64,000 nt of DNA from Desmodus rotundus. Taxonomy: Eukaryota; Chordata; Mammalia; Chiroptera; Phyllostomidae. The position numbers were made by a program, and so were the translations under genes. The notes beneath the pieces are model-generated. The model did not search any database. It saw only the letters and a program-made list of their open reading frames with translations, and had not been told where the DNA came from. This document shows positions 20,560 through 31,263 of the stretch, one piece after another (positions within the stretch are counted from its first letter, which is position 1; each line of letters begins with the position of its first letter). The stretch lies in the NCBI RefSeq assembly GCF_022682495.2, contig NC_071397.1, forward strand, positions 34,115,427 to 34,179,426. The letters are read 5' to 3'.

Positions 20560-21384
20560 TTAGGTAATTCCCTTTAACATTTCATATAATAAGGGCTTGG
20601 TGATGATGGACTCCTTGAACTTGACCTTATCTGAGAAGCACTTTATCTGCCCTTCCATTCTAAATGATAGCTTTGCTGGATACAGTAATCTTGAATGTAG
20701 GCCCTTGCCTTTCATGACTTGGAATACTTCTTTCCAGCCCCTTCTTGCCTGTAAGGTCTCTTTGGAGAAATCAGCTGACAGTCTTATGGGAACTCCTTTG
20801 TAGGTAACTGTGTCCTTTTCTCTTGCTGCTTCTAAGATTCTCTCCTTCTGTTTCATCTTGGACAATGTAATTATGATGTGCCTTGGTGTGTTCCTCTTTG
20901 GGTCCAGCTTCTTTGGGACTCTCTGAGCTTCCTGGACTTCCTGGAAGTCTATTTCCTTTGCCAGATGAGGGAAGTTCTTCATTATTTGTTCAAATAAGTT
21001 TTCAATTTTTTGTTCTTCCTCTTCTTCTGGCACCCCTATAATTCGGATGTTGGAACGTTTCAAGATGTCCTGGAGGTTCCTGAGCCTCTCCTCATTTTTC
21101 TGAATTCTTGTTTCTTCATTCTTTTCCAGTTGGATGTTTCTTTCTTCCTTCTGGTCCACACCATTGATTTGAATCCCAGTTTCCTTCCCATCACTATTGG
21201 TTCCCTGTACATTTTCCTTCGTTTCTCTTAGCATAGGCTTCATTTTTTCATCTAGTTTTTGACCAAATTCAACCAATTCTGTGAGCATCTTGATAACCAG
21301 TGTTTTGAACTGTGCATCTGATAGGTTAGCTATCTCTTCCTCGCTTAGTTGTATTTTTTCTGGAGCTTTGAAGTGTTCTGTCAT
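20560..21384 (-). CDS. ORF1: HAL1-e ORF1 protein, 274 aa, intact
   Basis: Starts at ATG 21384 (MTEHFKAPEKIQL) and ends at TAA 20560. Same domain order as HAL1-c: short coiled coil (MLTELVEFGQKLDEKM), RRM (NIRIIGVPE and PRHIIITL), CTD (AAREKDTVTYKG, LQARRGW, LLYPAKLSF). Two residues are lost relative to HAL1-c in the EEEEEQ stretch and in IMKNF, both in-frame changes, which suggests selection at the source or chance. The frame also stays open upstream through the A-run (poly-Lys) to about 21558 without an ATG. The older upstream ATG (ATGCGCCAAGAC) is out of frame with this body. Confidence 0.85.
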   Translation of the reverse strand: MTEHFKAPEKIQLSEEEIANLSDAQFKTLVIKMLTELVEFGQKLDEKMKPMLRETKENVQGTNSDGKETGIQINGVDQKEERNIQLEKNEETRIQKNEERLRNLQDILKRSNIRIIGVPEEEEEQKIENLFEQIMKNFPHLAKEIDFQEVQEAQRVPKKLDPKRNTPRHIIITLSKMKQKERILEAAREKDTVTYKGVPIRLSADFSKETLQARRGWKEVFQVMKGKGLHSRLLYPAKLSFRMEGQIKCFSDKVKFKESIITKPLLYEMLKGIT

Positions 21385-21391
21385 TTGTGCC

Positions 21392-21408
21392 CTTTTTTTT
21401 TTTTTTTT
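21392..21408 (-). repeat. A17 homopolymer upstream of HAL1-e ORF1
   Basis: 17 T on the plus strand between the CAAGAC motif and the present ORF1 start; homologous with the runs in HAL1-c and HAL1-f. Confidence 0.85.
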
Positions 21409-21799
21409 TGTCTTGGCGCATCTGTTACTTAAAGGGGTGGAGCTTAGGTGTTCCCGGGGTGGGGCAGTGTAACACTGGTCGCTGCACTGTGACGCTGTAT
21501 GTGGGGGAGGGGCTGAGAGGGAGCAATGACGCCCACTCCACTCTCCACCGGACCTCAATCTTTCACTCTGCTACCCACAATCAAACTGGACCCCTCTGGT
21601 GCTGGTTCCTGAGTGGGTGGGCTTGTGCACGCCTTAGGCCCCTGTGGGTCTCTCCAGTGACCTCTCCTGTGAGGCTGGGAGTCTCTCCTGCTGCCGCCCC
21701 AACCCTCACGGGTGTTTTCAATCAGAGGTTTGAGGCTTTATTTCCCCGCGCTGGAGCCCTGGGTTGTGCAGTCTGCTTTGCTCCCCACCGTTTGTCTGG

Positions 21800-21975
21800 T
21801 TTATCTGTGCGTGAATGTGGGGCCACTGGATGCTACCTGCTGCTCTGCCTGTTCTGTTCTCTGCCACTCTGGGTCTGGCCCTCTCGTTTTATCTGTGCGA
21901 ATGTGGGGCCGCAGGGTCTGCCAGTGGTCAGACTGCCTGCCCCGTTCGTCCCACACTCTGCCAGTCTCGGTCCCG
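21800..21975 (-). repeat. Two 88-bp monomers in HAL1-e 5' region
   Basis: TTTATCTGTGCGTGAATG (21800) and TTTTATCTGTGCGAATG (21887) begin two diverged tandem units separated by 88 bp. Confidence 0.7.
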
Positions 21976-22133
21976 CCACAGCCACACAAGTCCTCTCCAT
22001 CCCAGCTGCCTGTCTCCGCCCCTCCTACCAGTCTGGATAAATGTTTATTTTTTATTTCCTTGGTGTTGGACTTCCTTGCCTTTGGTTCTCTGTCAGTTCT
22101 GGTTGTGCGAGGAGGCGCAGTGTGTCTACTTAC

Positions 22134-22146
22134 GCCGCCATCTTGG
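22134..22146 (-). promoter_or_regulatory. YY1-like motif at the HAL1-e 5' tip
   Basis: Minus strand reads CCAAGATGGCGGC, about 10 bp from the element's 5' end. Human LINE-1 carries a YY1 site in the same position that sets the transcription start. The other copies keep CAAGATGGAGG (29748 +, 13282-13293 -) or CAAGATGGAAG (7810 -). Binding is inferred. Confidence 0.55.
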
Positions 22147-22224
22147 TTCTCCACTACGAGTCTGGTTTTGATGAGAGATTTTCTGAGGCCCCATAAAAAA
22201 ACATGCCTTATATTTGTATATTGC

Positions 22225-22440
22225 TTTACAGTTTTCACAAAATAATTGTCTCATGTATTGTCTCAGTTGTTTTTACTCACATCTAAACTGTCACTGAGAG
22301 GAGTGTTATCTGTTTTACATCTGAGGAAACTGAAGGGCAAAGGGGATATGTGGCATACTGATCCACTGAGCTGAAAAGTAGCAGTACTGGGATTTAAACT
22401 GGGTCTTCTCATTCCACGTGCAATGTTTTCTCTACAGACC
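22225..22440 (-). mobile_element. MIR SINE
   Basis: Antisense MIR order: ...GTTTTACATCTGAGGAAACTG, then GGGATTTAAACTGGG. Typical old MIR with gaps. Confidence 0.7.
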
Positions 22441-23470
22441 TTTATTAGGTGCTCCACAGTGCTTGTCAAAGAAGGTAAAGATAAAAACATTTCTTTTCAG
22501 GTCAACACACTACATGTTAAGTGTAAGCTTTACTCATATTAGGAACAAACATTTCTTTAGGAATTAATTTATAATTAAGAATGTGGGTCAAAGAAATACT
22601 ATTTTTTGTTATATAGGCAAAGAGTATTTCTTTTATGCCCAACTGGATCATATCAGCTCTACTTAGAAATTAGCTTTGTATCCACCACTGCCAGGCTCAA
22701 GACTAGAGCTGGGAATGTGAGGACCGAGACCCGGCTCACAGAGCAGAATGTGCTCTGGAGAGCCAGATGCACTAGCATGTGGAATAAGAGAAAATAGTCT
22801 TTCGGAATGATCAATTTGTTCACTCACCTTTCTCAGTTTCAGTCAAATACAGGAGAGAAAAGGAGAATATTTTGGCTTGAGTAATTTATTTTTTTGTCAA
22901 ATTTTCTGGAGTTTCACACTGTTTAAAATACATTTAAATTTTAGAATAGAATCTGATACTGATGCACATGGAATTAGCTAACATTCTATGGAATTATAAC
23001 TTACATATTTTTGGTGGAGTTCTAGTTGATGAAAATTACTGGCGACTTTAATTATCAATGATTTTTACTTCTAAATTCATAGGTTAAGTCATAAAGTATT
23101 AATAATCAAATAAGCAATATTGTGTTAATATTTTGATTAAGCTGTCTTTGGTGAGCATAAAAGAATATCTTATGGCACATTCCTAAATATTGTTTAAGAT
23201 TTTATTTTCACTAGAAAAATAAGAAAAGAATGCATTTTAGATTGGCTACATGGTTGAATTATTACCCTTCCAAATAGACAAAGACACAGAGCAAAGCTTT
23301 GCATTTGACTGAATAATGAAACACCAGCCCTCTTTTAGATAAAGAATAATTAAATGTGCTGATGGAAAATTTTTCATTGAAGGCCATTTCTTGTTCTTTA
23401 AAAATGAGACTTTGGGATCACTCTTTGGGGTTGTCAGTATTTGAATTTATCTGAGATTGACAGAGATTTT
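22441..23470. other. Unassigned AT-rich sequence
   Basis: No supported gene or repeat. Confidence 0.35.
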
Positions 23471-23975
23471 CACCTTGACCAACGTTTACTCAGGCTCCTC
23501 TGAACTCTCTTCTGAACTAGGCCCTGAATTTTGGGCCTCTCTGTTTATGCATTGTCCAATTTTAGTAAGAATCCTGTTAATTTAGTTTACCAAGAATCTC
23601 CAACCTTGATATGTTATCACCTCAATATGTGATCAGGTGCTTCATCTCCATTCTGCACCTTCCCCTGGGTGGTGTCTGATCACCCTGGCCTTCTTTCATC
23701 AAAAAATCCTGTTAGGTCAGTTTGGCCAGAATCCCCCTGTGCCCCTGATGTTTCTTTTTAGTAATTTTCCATCCACTGGCTTCCACTCTGCTTGTTGGCT
23801 GTGAATTCCCAATTCTTCCTGTTGAATTCAGAGTTTAGTCCAATCTCTCTCCCCTACTGCAAAACCCCACTGCAGTGGTCCCTACTCCCACCCGGATATT
23901 CAGTCTCTCCCTGAATAACAGCTGCCTTACTGTACTTTAACACGTGTCATGAATATTTTTTCCTTTAACAATTAG
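23470..23975 (+). mobile_element. Old LTR fragment (probably ERVL-like)
   Basis: The end CTCCCTGAATAACAGCTGCC followed by TTACTGTACTTTAACACGTG resembles the R/U5 end of ERVL-type LTRs, with a decayed AATAAA-like signal. The body contains two internal similar segments (AATCCTGTTAATTTAGTTTACC at 23570 and AATCCTGTTAGGTCAGTTTGGC at 23705). Family name uncertain. Confidence 0.45.
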
Positions 23976-24084
23976 AATACTTGATCTTTAATCAGAGGAC
24001 AAACAGCTAATTTTGTTATTTAATATATTGGTAGTGAACCTTAAATCCTTGAGTTCAGTCAAAAGAGAAACTGAATGAACAAGG

Positions 24085-24640
24085 CTGGGTTTTTTTTGTG
24101 AGGTTTGTGAAGAATGTGGGCTCAGTTAGTAGGGAGAATAAAATTTCAGAGTAAAGATTTAGACTTGTGGGAGAGGAAGAAATTATTTTCTACCCTTTAA
24201 GCTTCTGTAGGCTAGTCTAATAATTAAATCTACATGAGACAGATTAAGAAGAAAAAATAACTAAATTTAATTACGCATGTATGTGTGTCAGAGACCCAAC
24301 ATGCCTGTGAGGCTCAGAGACAGAAAATCAAAATGAGGAATCTTTGACATTCTGCGCTAGGGGTGGGGGAAGGCACCTTGGGGCTTCAGAGGGTCATTGC
24401 AGGATGATAAGAAACACAGATGTTGGTAGCTGGTAGTTTGTCCTGCCCCATACATAGGTCATAAAAGGTTATTTCCAGTGATAACTCTTATTATAGGCAA
24501 GGACCCTAGTTTAAATTATTTAAGGGAGAGATAAAAGTTCTTGTGAGCATGCAGGGTCTTGATTACCTTCAGCTCAAAATATTTCACTTGCCAAAGTGGC
24601 ACATATTGGGAAGGGCTGTTCTGAACCCCTGCAGACTTTA
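24085..24640 (-). mobile_element. Old LTR, same family as the one at 38.9 kb (MER21-like)
   Basis: This aligns by eye with 38875-39425 along most of its length: AGTCTAATAATTAAATCTAC with GACTAATGATCAGATTAACA, and TAGTTTAAATTATTTAAGGG with CTATTTAAATTATTTTAGGC. Minus-strand reading ends like ERVL MER21-type LTRs. No internal retroviral sequence adjoins it. Confidence 0.5.
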
Positions 24641-24689
24641 TTATGTAATAAGGAGTTATTGAAGTTTTGCTCAGGATGTTTGAGAAGAT

Positions 24690-25740
24690 CTGGCACTGTG
24701 TATAAAACAGAAGGTGAAGGGGAAAATAGACAGGGAAGGAGATAATGTGGAGAGTACATCAATGTTCCAGATGAGAAATCACAAGGACTTTAAGTGAGGT
24801 AGGAGGGTGAGAATAAAGAAGAAATGGACATTGTAGCTGTTATGGAAGCAGGATGAATATTGATTACATGTTGGCAATCAAAGAAAAGTGAAGTGTTAAT
24901 GGTGTGAAAATGTTTTCAGCCCTGGGGGCTCAAGGGGCTGGTGTCACTAGAAGGAGGAAATATACCAAGCTCAGTTAAAAGTGGGGTTGTAGTTTAAAAT
25001 GTAGGGCTGACCTTGACATACAAATAAGAACTATAAATAAATATGTATAAATTATCAACATCCAGGCAGTGTTTGAAGTCATGAATAATGAACCTGGATA
25101 AAACTGACAAGGGAGAAAACATTGAAAGGAGAAAATAAATTTATGCATTAATCCTTGGGAGACATTTATATTTAGGTTGATGTCAGGAGACAGAGAAACC
25201 ACAGAAAGAGAAGACAGAGGAGGTACAGGAGCAGAAGAGTCCATAGTGAAGCAGAACAAGACTTTTTATACAAGAAGGCTGTTGACACAATTGAGTGCTG
25301 CAGAGAACAATGAAAGTGAGAAAAAGCCAGTAATTTGATGGCTAGGAGGTCTTTGATGACCTTGGGAAAGCAGATTAAGTAGAGCAGATGAGAATGTACA
25401 CTGGATTTCAGTAACTGGGGGTAAATCATAGGAAGCTGTTGGTGTGTTTTCTTTGTAAAGTTTGGCAGAGAAAGAAAGAAAGCAGATAAAATCATAGTTG
25501 ATGAGGAAAAGGTAATAATGGTAAAGAATAGTTGTTATTTAAGAAGAGGACATGTGTACATGTGCCTGTGTTTATAAGCTGAGGGGAGGAGTTTTATGAG
25601 AACATATGATTTCAGAAGAAGTGAGAAATGGGGAGACCATTCACAAGCAAGTTCTCAGAGAAGGTGGGGTCATGTGGCATTAAGGGAACATTTGAAGCCA
25701 TTATCTCTTTTTCTCTGAAATGGAAGGTAATTGAGAAGAC
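24690..25740 (-). mobile_element. L2 LINE fragment
   Basis: Antisense L2 blocks in order: 'TGGCAATCAAAGAAAAG', 'CTTGGGAGACATTTATA', 'AATTGAGTGCTGCAGAG', 'AGGTCTTTGATGACCTTGG'. Open frames on the minus strand (24975-25495) arise from this purine-rich repeat. Confidence 0.6.
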
Positions 25741-26224
25741 CAGTTAGGTGAAGGAATGTGGAATTGTTCTTGCCTAATGATCTCAAACTTCACAATGAAG
25801 TGTAGGATAACTTGAAAATGGATTTTATGAATTCTGATTTTATCCTTTATAAATATTACTTAATCTACTAAGTAAAGTACTGTTACTAGAATGAATTAAT
25901 AGTTTATTTAATTGCATAGTTTAATCTTAGGTATTAGTTATAGAGTGAAATATTCCTAAAAACAAGTCTATATGTTCTTTAAAATTTATACATCAGAAAT
26001 GATGAGTAGTATAACATGAAGTGAGTGAACATAGATCAACTTTAATCTCAGTTGTTTTGTGATTTCAAGATTATGAATCTGAATCATGAGCTCTGATTAT
26101 AATTGAAGCACACTTAGATTTGGATGTTTTCTTGGTTCCCTTAACCTGTTGTCATTTGCTAGAACTATTCCCACCACTGTCTTCTTGACAGTTCCCTTAA
26201 AATATCACAAAGGCCCCACAGAGT
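25741..26224. other. Unassigned AT-rich sequence
   Basis: No supported gene or repeat. Confidence 0.35.
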
Positions 26225-26800
26225 TATCTTGTCCTTTGCTGAACTCACAGGTTTTCCCTTGTGTGGGCTAGATCTCTACTTCCTGGTGTTTACCCACTTG
26301 TGTGGTCCCCTCCCACATTGTACCAGGGTTGGTCCATGGGACCAATGCCATATGGCAGGAGTGAGATATGTCACTTCTGATAATAGCTTTAAAAACCATG
26401 CAGCTTCCATCTTGGAGACTCTCTCTTGCTGGTGCTTTCTCCCTTTTGGATATCTCACTGGGGGAAGGGTGGGAGGGATGAGGAAGCAAGCCACCATGTT
26501 GTTGTGAACTGCCCTGTGGAGAGGCTCATGTTGCAAGGAACTGAAGCCTCCAGTTAATAACTAAGGAGGAATTGAGACCTGTTAACAACCAGAGTAAGTT
26601 TCAAAATGGATTCTTCAATCATAATAGACTCCTGAGATGACTGCAGCCCTGGCTAGTAGCTTGTTTGCAACTTCATGGAGAACCTGTATCAGAACCACCT
26701 AAGTAATCTGCTTCCATATTTCCAAATTTCAGAAGCTCTGAGCTTGCTGTTTTATGTGGCTACCTTTGGGGTAATTTGCTATGCAGAAAACTAATACACC
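26225..26800 (+). mobile_element. MaLR LTR (MLT1-like)
   Basis: MLT1-type motifs in order: 'GAGGCTCATGTTGCAAGG', 'AACTGAAGCCTCCAG', 'AGATGACTGCAGCCC', 'AACCTGTATCAGAACC', 'GGGGTAATTTGCTATGCAG' and terminal CTAATACA. The short open frames here are not genes. Confidence 0.65.
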
Positions 26801-26934
26801 CCTGAGTAGACCCTCTGCTTGTACTCCTAGTCGCAGTGGATTGCACAATCATCATTGGCTCACTTTCAAAGCCAATATCCTGAGGGTCATCCAGGATACT
26901 GCTTTCTCCCTCACTCTGCCAATCAATTAGAAAG

Positions 26935-27660
26935 TTTTTTTAAACACCTACTTTTTACTAGGGATTAATGTAGTTACTGGAATACAACAATGAACAAAAT
27001 TTTAAGAAAGTTTCTCCTTGCCTGAAATATACATTTTAGTGGAGGGACCAGACAATAAACAGTGAATGACGACTTGTCTGGTGGTGGTGATAGGTATAGG
27101 GTGAAGGAATAAAAAGTGGAGTGGGGGAAAGCTAGTTTTTGTAGAAGGGTCACAGAAGGCATCTCCAGTAAAGTATCATTTAAAATGAAATCTGAAGGAA
27201 GTGTCTGTGTGGGTGCCATGCAGAAGAGGGGTCCAGATAGTGGGTAACATGAGAGTAAAGCCCTTGAGATAGGAGTGTGCTTGATGTGCTGGAGGAGGGG
27301 CAAGGAGACATGTGGCTGTATCAGAGAGAATAAAGAGGAGTGTCATAGGGAATGACATCTGAGAGGTAGTGGGTGACCTTGTAGATCATAGAAAAGATTT
27401 TGGATTTTACTCTTAGTAAAATTACTTGGGAAGCCATTAGAATGTTTTGAGTACAGGAGTAACAAGGTCAGGCTTAGGTTTCAACAGAATCACTATGACT
27501 GTAGTGTTGGGAACAGATGTTGTAGGAGGGCTGGGAGAAGGGAGAACACCAATGTATGATGGTGATGTAGATACGAGTGGTGGAGTTAGAGGTGGTCTAA
27601 CATGGTCAGGAATAGTTTGAAAGTAACATTGCCAATTAGATGATAGATAGGATGTGAGTG
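26935..27660 (-). mobile_element. L2 LINE fragment
   Basis: Antisense L2: 'ACATTTTAGTGGAGGGACC', 'AGACAATAAACAGTG', 'AAAGCCCTTGAGATAGG', 'AAGATTTTGGATTTTACTC', 'GGGAAGCCATTAGAATG', all in family order. Confidence 0.8.
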
Positions 27661-27999
27661 AGCGAGAAAGCTAAGAATCAAAGGTGTCTTCAGATAATGT
27701 GCAGATGCTCTGGTGAACCTGAAAAAAGGGTGAGTCAGTCTACTGTGGTCCTCCCAATGCTTGGTCTCCACCCCATTATCCTTTCTTGCAGTCCACCATT
27801 TCACTTCTTCCTTGCCCCACTCAATTCCTCAGTGTTCCTGGATGAATTAAAAAACTACTGCTCTGCTCATAGTGACTGGAAATCCCTATAATATTGGTCT
27901 TTGAAGTTATGTTTAACTTACTCATATTCCAAATTATATTAGGCACTATATTATTTATAACATACTATTAAATGCATTTAATGTTTCAATAATAAGAGT

Positions 28000-28230
28000 T
28001 ATGGCAGCTCATGTATATTGAGCACTTTTCATATATTATTCCTTGACTCCTTGAAACAACCCTACCGAGTAGGTACTGTTTTTATGACAATTTCATGGTC
28101 AAGAAGATTGAGGGTTTGAAAAGTTAAAGAAACTTTTCCATGCTCACTCAGATAGTGGTGGGGACAGAAATTGTATGTGATTCTATATGATTCCAAAGTC
28201 CCTGTCCAGGAGAACTACATTCCAATGAAC
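28000..28230 (-). mobile_element. MIR SINE
   Basis: Antisense MIR: 'TATTGAGCACTTTTCATAT', 'AACAACCCTACCGAGTAGG', 'GTTAAAGAAACTTTTCCATG'. Confidence 0.75.
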
Positions 28231-29722
28231 TCTTCTGCCTCTGTAAAGTAAGTCAGGTTTTTTAGCATGCTCAATTATACTGATAGTGAGATTATATCTG
28301 CCTCACTTTCAAATAGATCTACTAAAGTTTTACACTTGAGAATCACATACTTATTAGCTGACAAGGATTAGTGATAATGTGCTAATGAAGCCTCAGACAG
28401 ATGACATCATTTCTGTATACACGCTAAAAAGGCTACAACATGTACAGGGGTGGACCATCAACAGACTAATAAGAACTAATAAATATCCCTCTGTAGTCTG
28501 TTTATTCCCAAATAATCCAATTTGCATGGAGAACTGGTATGAGACTTGTCATAAACGCCAATATTAAAAAAGCTGTTCCATTTGTGAGTCATGAACATTG
28601 AGTAACCTGAAGGGTAGGTTAATGTGACGTTTTCTTTTTGACCACTCACCTTCTAAATTATTATATTCTCTTAGGTGCATGCTGGTGCAATTTATATTAT
28701 AAACTATCAGAACTCAATTACCCAGGTATTTTTATACAGAAAATAAAACTCAGATGTCAAAATTAGAGAAATGCCTATGCATTTTTATATTTCTTAGGTG
28801 TTTGATTTTCTCAGCTATTTTAAAATTCACTACAGATGCTATTACATTATCCAAATACTGATAGTAGTACCAGTAGTCCAATAGTCCATTTGCTTTATTT
28901 TATTATGAAATGATATTTAACAAGTACTTTAAGTTCTTTGGAAGAAAATCACTATTACTATGATGATGAAGATTGCTATTATTTGGGGTAATTTTTTTTT
29001 TTCTAGGATATAAAGAATATGTCTGGGAAAATGGAAATGTCCATACTATTTCTCATATAAAATCAATAAGAACTGCTGCTACTTTTTAAAGATGCATTGG
29101 CAGAATATTTGAAATCATTTTCTGCTTATAAAGAAATTAGGGACCTTCAGTGATAAGACTCCAGTCACCTTCTTACTTTAGCAAACTGGTTGTTCTGCCC
29201 TAATCCTGACATTTTTCTAATGTAGTTAAGTGTAATTAAATCCACACAGAAGCTGTATTTTAGCAATCAACTTGGATATGATGAATTCTAATAGTCTCAT
29301 TCTGGGTGTGATTACTTGTTCCTCTACCAAAAAAAGAGGGCAGAGTAGGCACAATAATGGCCTTAGGGGCCCTATCTCAATGTTGGAGGTCTTCCTTCTT
29401 TGATTCCTCTCCAATTTTGCAGAGATGGAAACATATCATTTAGTTGAGTCTGGGGGCTTTCTATAACTCTCTTCTCAGGGGTCTCCCCCGCCGCCCCCCG
29501 AACCTCTGTCTAAGAATGAGTTTTTACTGGTGAATTTTATCCTCTTTAAAAGGATAGAGGCACTTTGTAGTGAGGCACTTTATCCTCTCTACAAGTTCCT
29601 GAAGAAACTGATATAGAGACCCTACCTTCCCCTTCCCTTTAGTTATCCAAAGAGGGAATGACTTGGAAAGGGATGGGTGCTCAGTTGTACTAGAAGAAGA
29701 TTTCAATGGCAGGAGGGTAAAG
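28231..29722. other. Unassigned sequence
   Basis: No supported gene. A GC-rich CCCCCGCCGCCCCCCG patch lies at about 29486-29501. Confidence 0.35.
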
Positions 29723-30445
29723 AAAAAAAGGATGCACTGAGTTCCGGCCAAGATGGAGGCATAGGTAGACATACTGTGCCTCCTCACACAACCAAAAGAA
29801 GGACAACAAAAATTTAAAAACAAAAAACAACCAGAACTGACAGAAAATCGAACTGCATGGAGGTCCAACAACCAAGGAGATAAAGAAGAAACATTCATCC
29901 AGACCAGTAGGAGGGGAGGAGTCAGGCAGCCCGGGGAGGATAGGACTCGTGGCAATGCAGCCAGACCCAGAGAGATGGCGGATTGTGGGACAAACGGGGC
30001 AGGCAGTGCGACCGCTAGCAGACCCTGCGGCCCCACATTCATGCATAGATAAACTGGGAGGAACGGTGGGAGAGTGGGGAGAGTGAAACAGACAGTGCAA
30101 CCCAGGGCTCCAGCATGGGGAAATAAAGCCTCAAAACTCTGATTGAAAACACCGGTGGGGGTTGAGGCGGCAGCAGGAGAAGCTCCCAGCCTCACAGGAA
30201 AGTTTGTTGGAGAGACTCACAGGGGCCTAGAGCATGCACAGTCCCACCCACTTGGGAATGAGCACCAGAGGGGCCCAGTTTGATTGTGGGTAGCAGAGGG
30301 AGTGACTTAAATCTGGCCGAAAGTGGAGCAGGCGCCATTGCTCCCTCTCAACCCCTCCCCCACATACAGCATCACAGTGCAGTGACCGGTGTTAACCTGC
30401 CCGGTGAACACCTAAGGCTCCACCCCTTAACAGGCGCGTCAAGAC

Positions 30446-30460
30446 AAAAAAAAAAAAAAA
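30446..30460 (+). repeat. A15 homopolymer upstream of HAL1-f ORF1
   Basis: Shortest of the three expanded runs. Its last base is the A of the ORF1 ATG. Confidence 0.85.
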
Positions 30461-31263
30461 TGGCCCAAATGAAAGAACAGATCAAAGCTCCAGAAATAAT
30501 TCAACTAAGCAGCAAACAGATAGTCAACCTATCAGATGCACAGTTCAAAACACTGGTAATCAGGAAACTCAAAGAATTGGTTGAATTTGGTCGCAAATTA
30601 GATGAAAAAATGAAGGCTATGCTAAGAGAAACAAAGGAAAATGTACAGGGAACCAATAGTGATGGGAAGGAAACTGGGACTGAAATCAACAGTGTGGACC
30701 AGAAGGAAGAAAGAAACATCCAACCAGAAAAGAATGAAGCAACAAGAATTCAGAAAAATGAGGAGAGGCTTAGGAACCTCCAGGACATCTTGAAACATTC
30801 CAACATCCGAATTATAGGGGTGCCAGAAGGAGAAGAGGAAGAACAAAAAATTGAAAACTTATTTGACAAATAATGGAGGAGAACTTCCCTCATCTGGCAA
30901 AGGAAATAGACTTCCAGGAAGTCCAGGAAGCTCAGAGTCCCAAAGAAGCTGGATCCAAGGAGGAACACACCAAGGCACATCATAATTACATTACCTAAGA
31001 TGAAAGAGAAGGAGAGAATCTTAGAAGCAGCAAGAGAAAAGGACACAGTTACCTACAAAGGAGTTCCCATAAGACTGTCAGCTGACTTCTCAAAAGAGAC
31101 CTTACAGGCAAGAAGGGGCTGGCAAGAAGTATTCCAAGTCATGAAAGGCAAGGACCTACATCCAAGATTACTGTATCCAGCAAAGCTATCATTTAGAATG
31201 GAAGGGCAGATAAAGTGCTTCTCAGATAAGGTCAAGTTAAAGAAGTTCATTATCACCAAGTAA
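30460..31263 (+). pseudogene. ORF1: HAL1-f ORF1, broken by two indels and a premature stop
   Basis: The ATG at 30460 (MAQMKEQIKAPE) is formed by the last A of the A15 run plus TGG, giving a strong context (A at -3, G at +4); a second in-frame ATG is at 30469. The frame ends early at 30871-30873 because one A is missing in ATTTGACAAATAATGG compared with ATTTGAACAAATAATG. A two-base loss near 30935 (GCTCAGAGTCCC versus GCTCAGAGAGTCCC) restores the frame, and TAA at 31261-31263 replaces a proline codon near the C-terminus. RRM and CTD motifs remain readable. Human-type ORF1p function is not possible from this copy. Confidence 0.88.

Larger units (their letters stand above)
20154..22155 (-). mobile_element. 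HAL1-e: full-length half-L1 with intact ORF1
   Basis: A complete 2.0-kb element between perfect 10-bp TSDs. On the minus strand: 5' tip with CCAAGATGGCGGC, GC-rich 5' region of about 760 bp with two 88-bp monomers (starting 21800 and 21888), A17, intact ORF1 (21384-20560), 3' region of about 400 bp, and the tail CATAATCAATAAATATAT. No trace of ORF2. TSDs and a T-rich plus-strand flank are what LINE-1 target-primed reverse transcription leaves. Confidence 0.92.
20143..22165. repeat. Target-site duplication pair of HAL1-e
   Basis: ACGAGTCTGG is repeated exactly at 20143-20152 and 22156-22165, each followed by a T-run. This marks a complete retrotransposition event. Confidence 0.85.
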
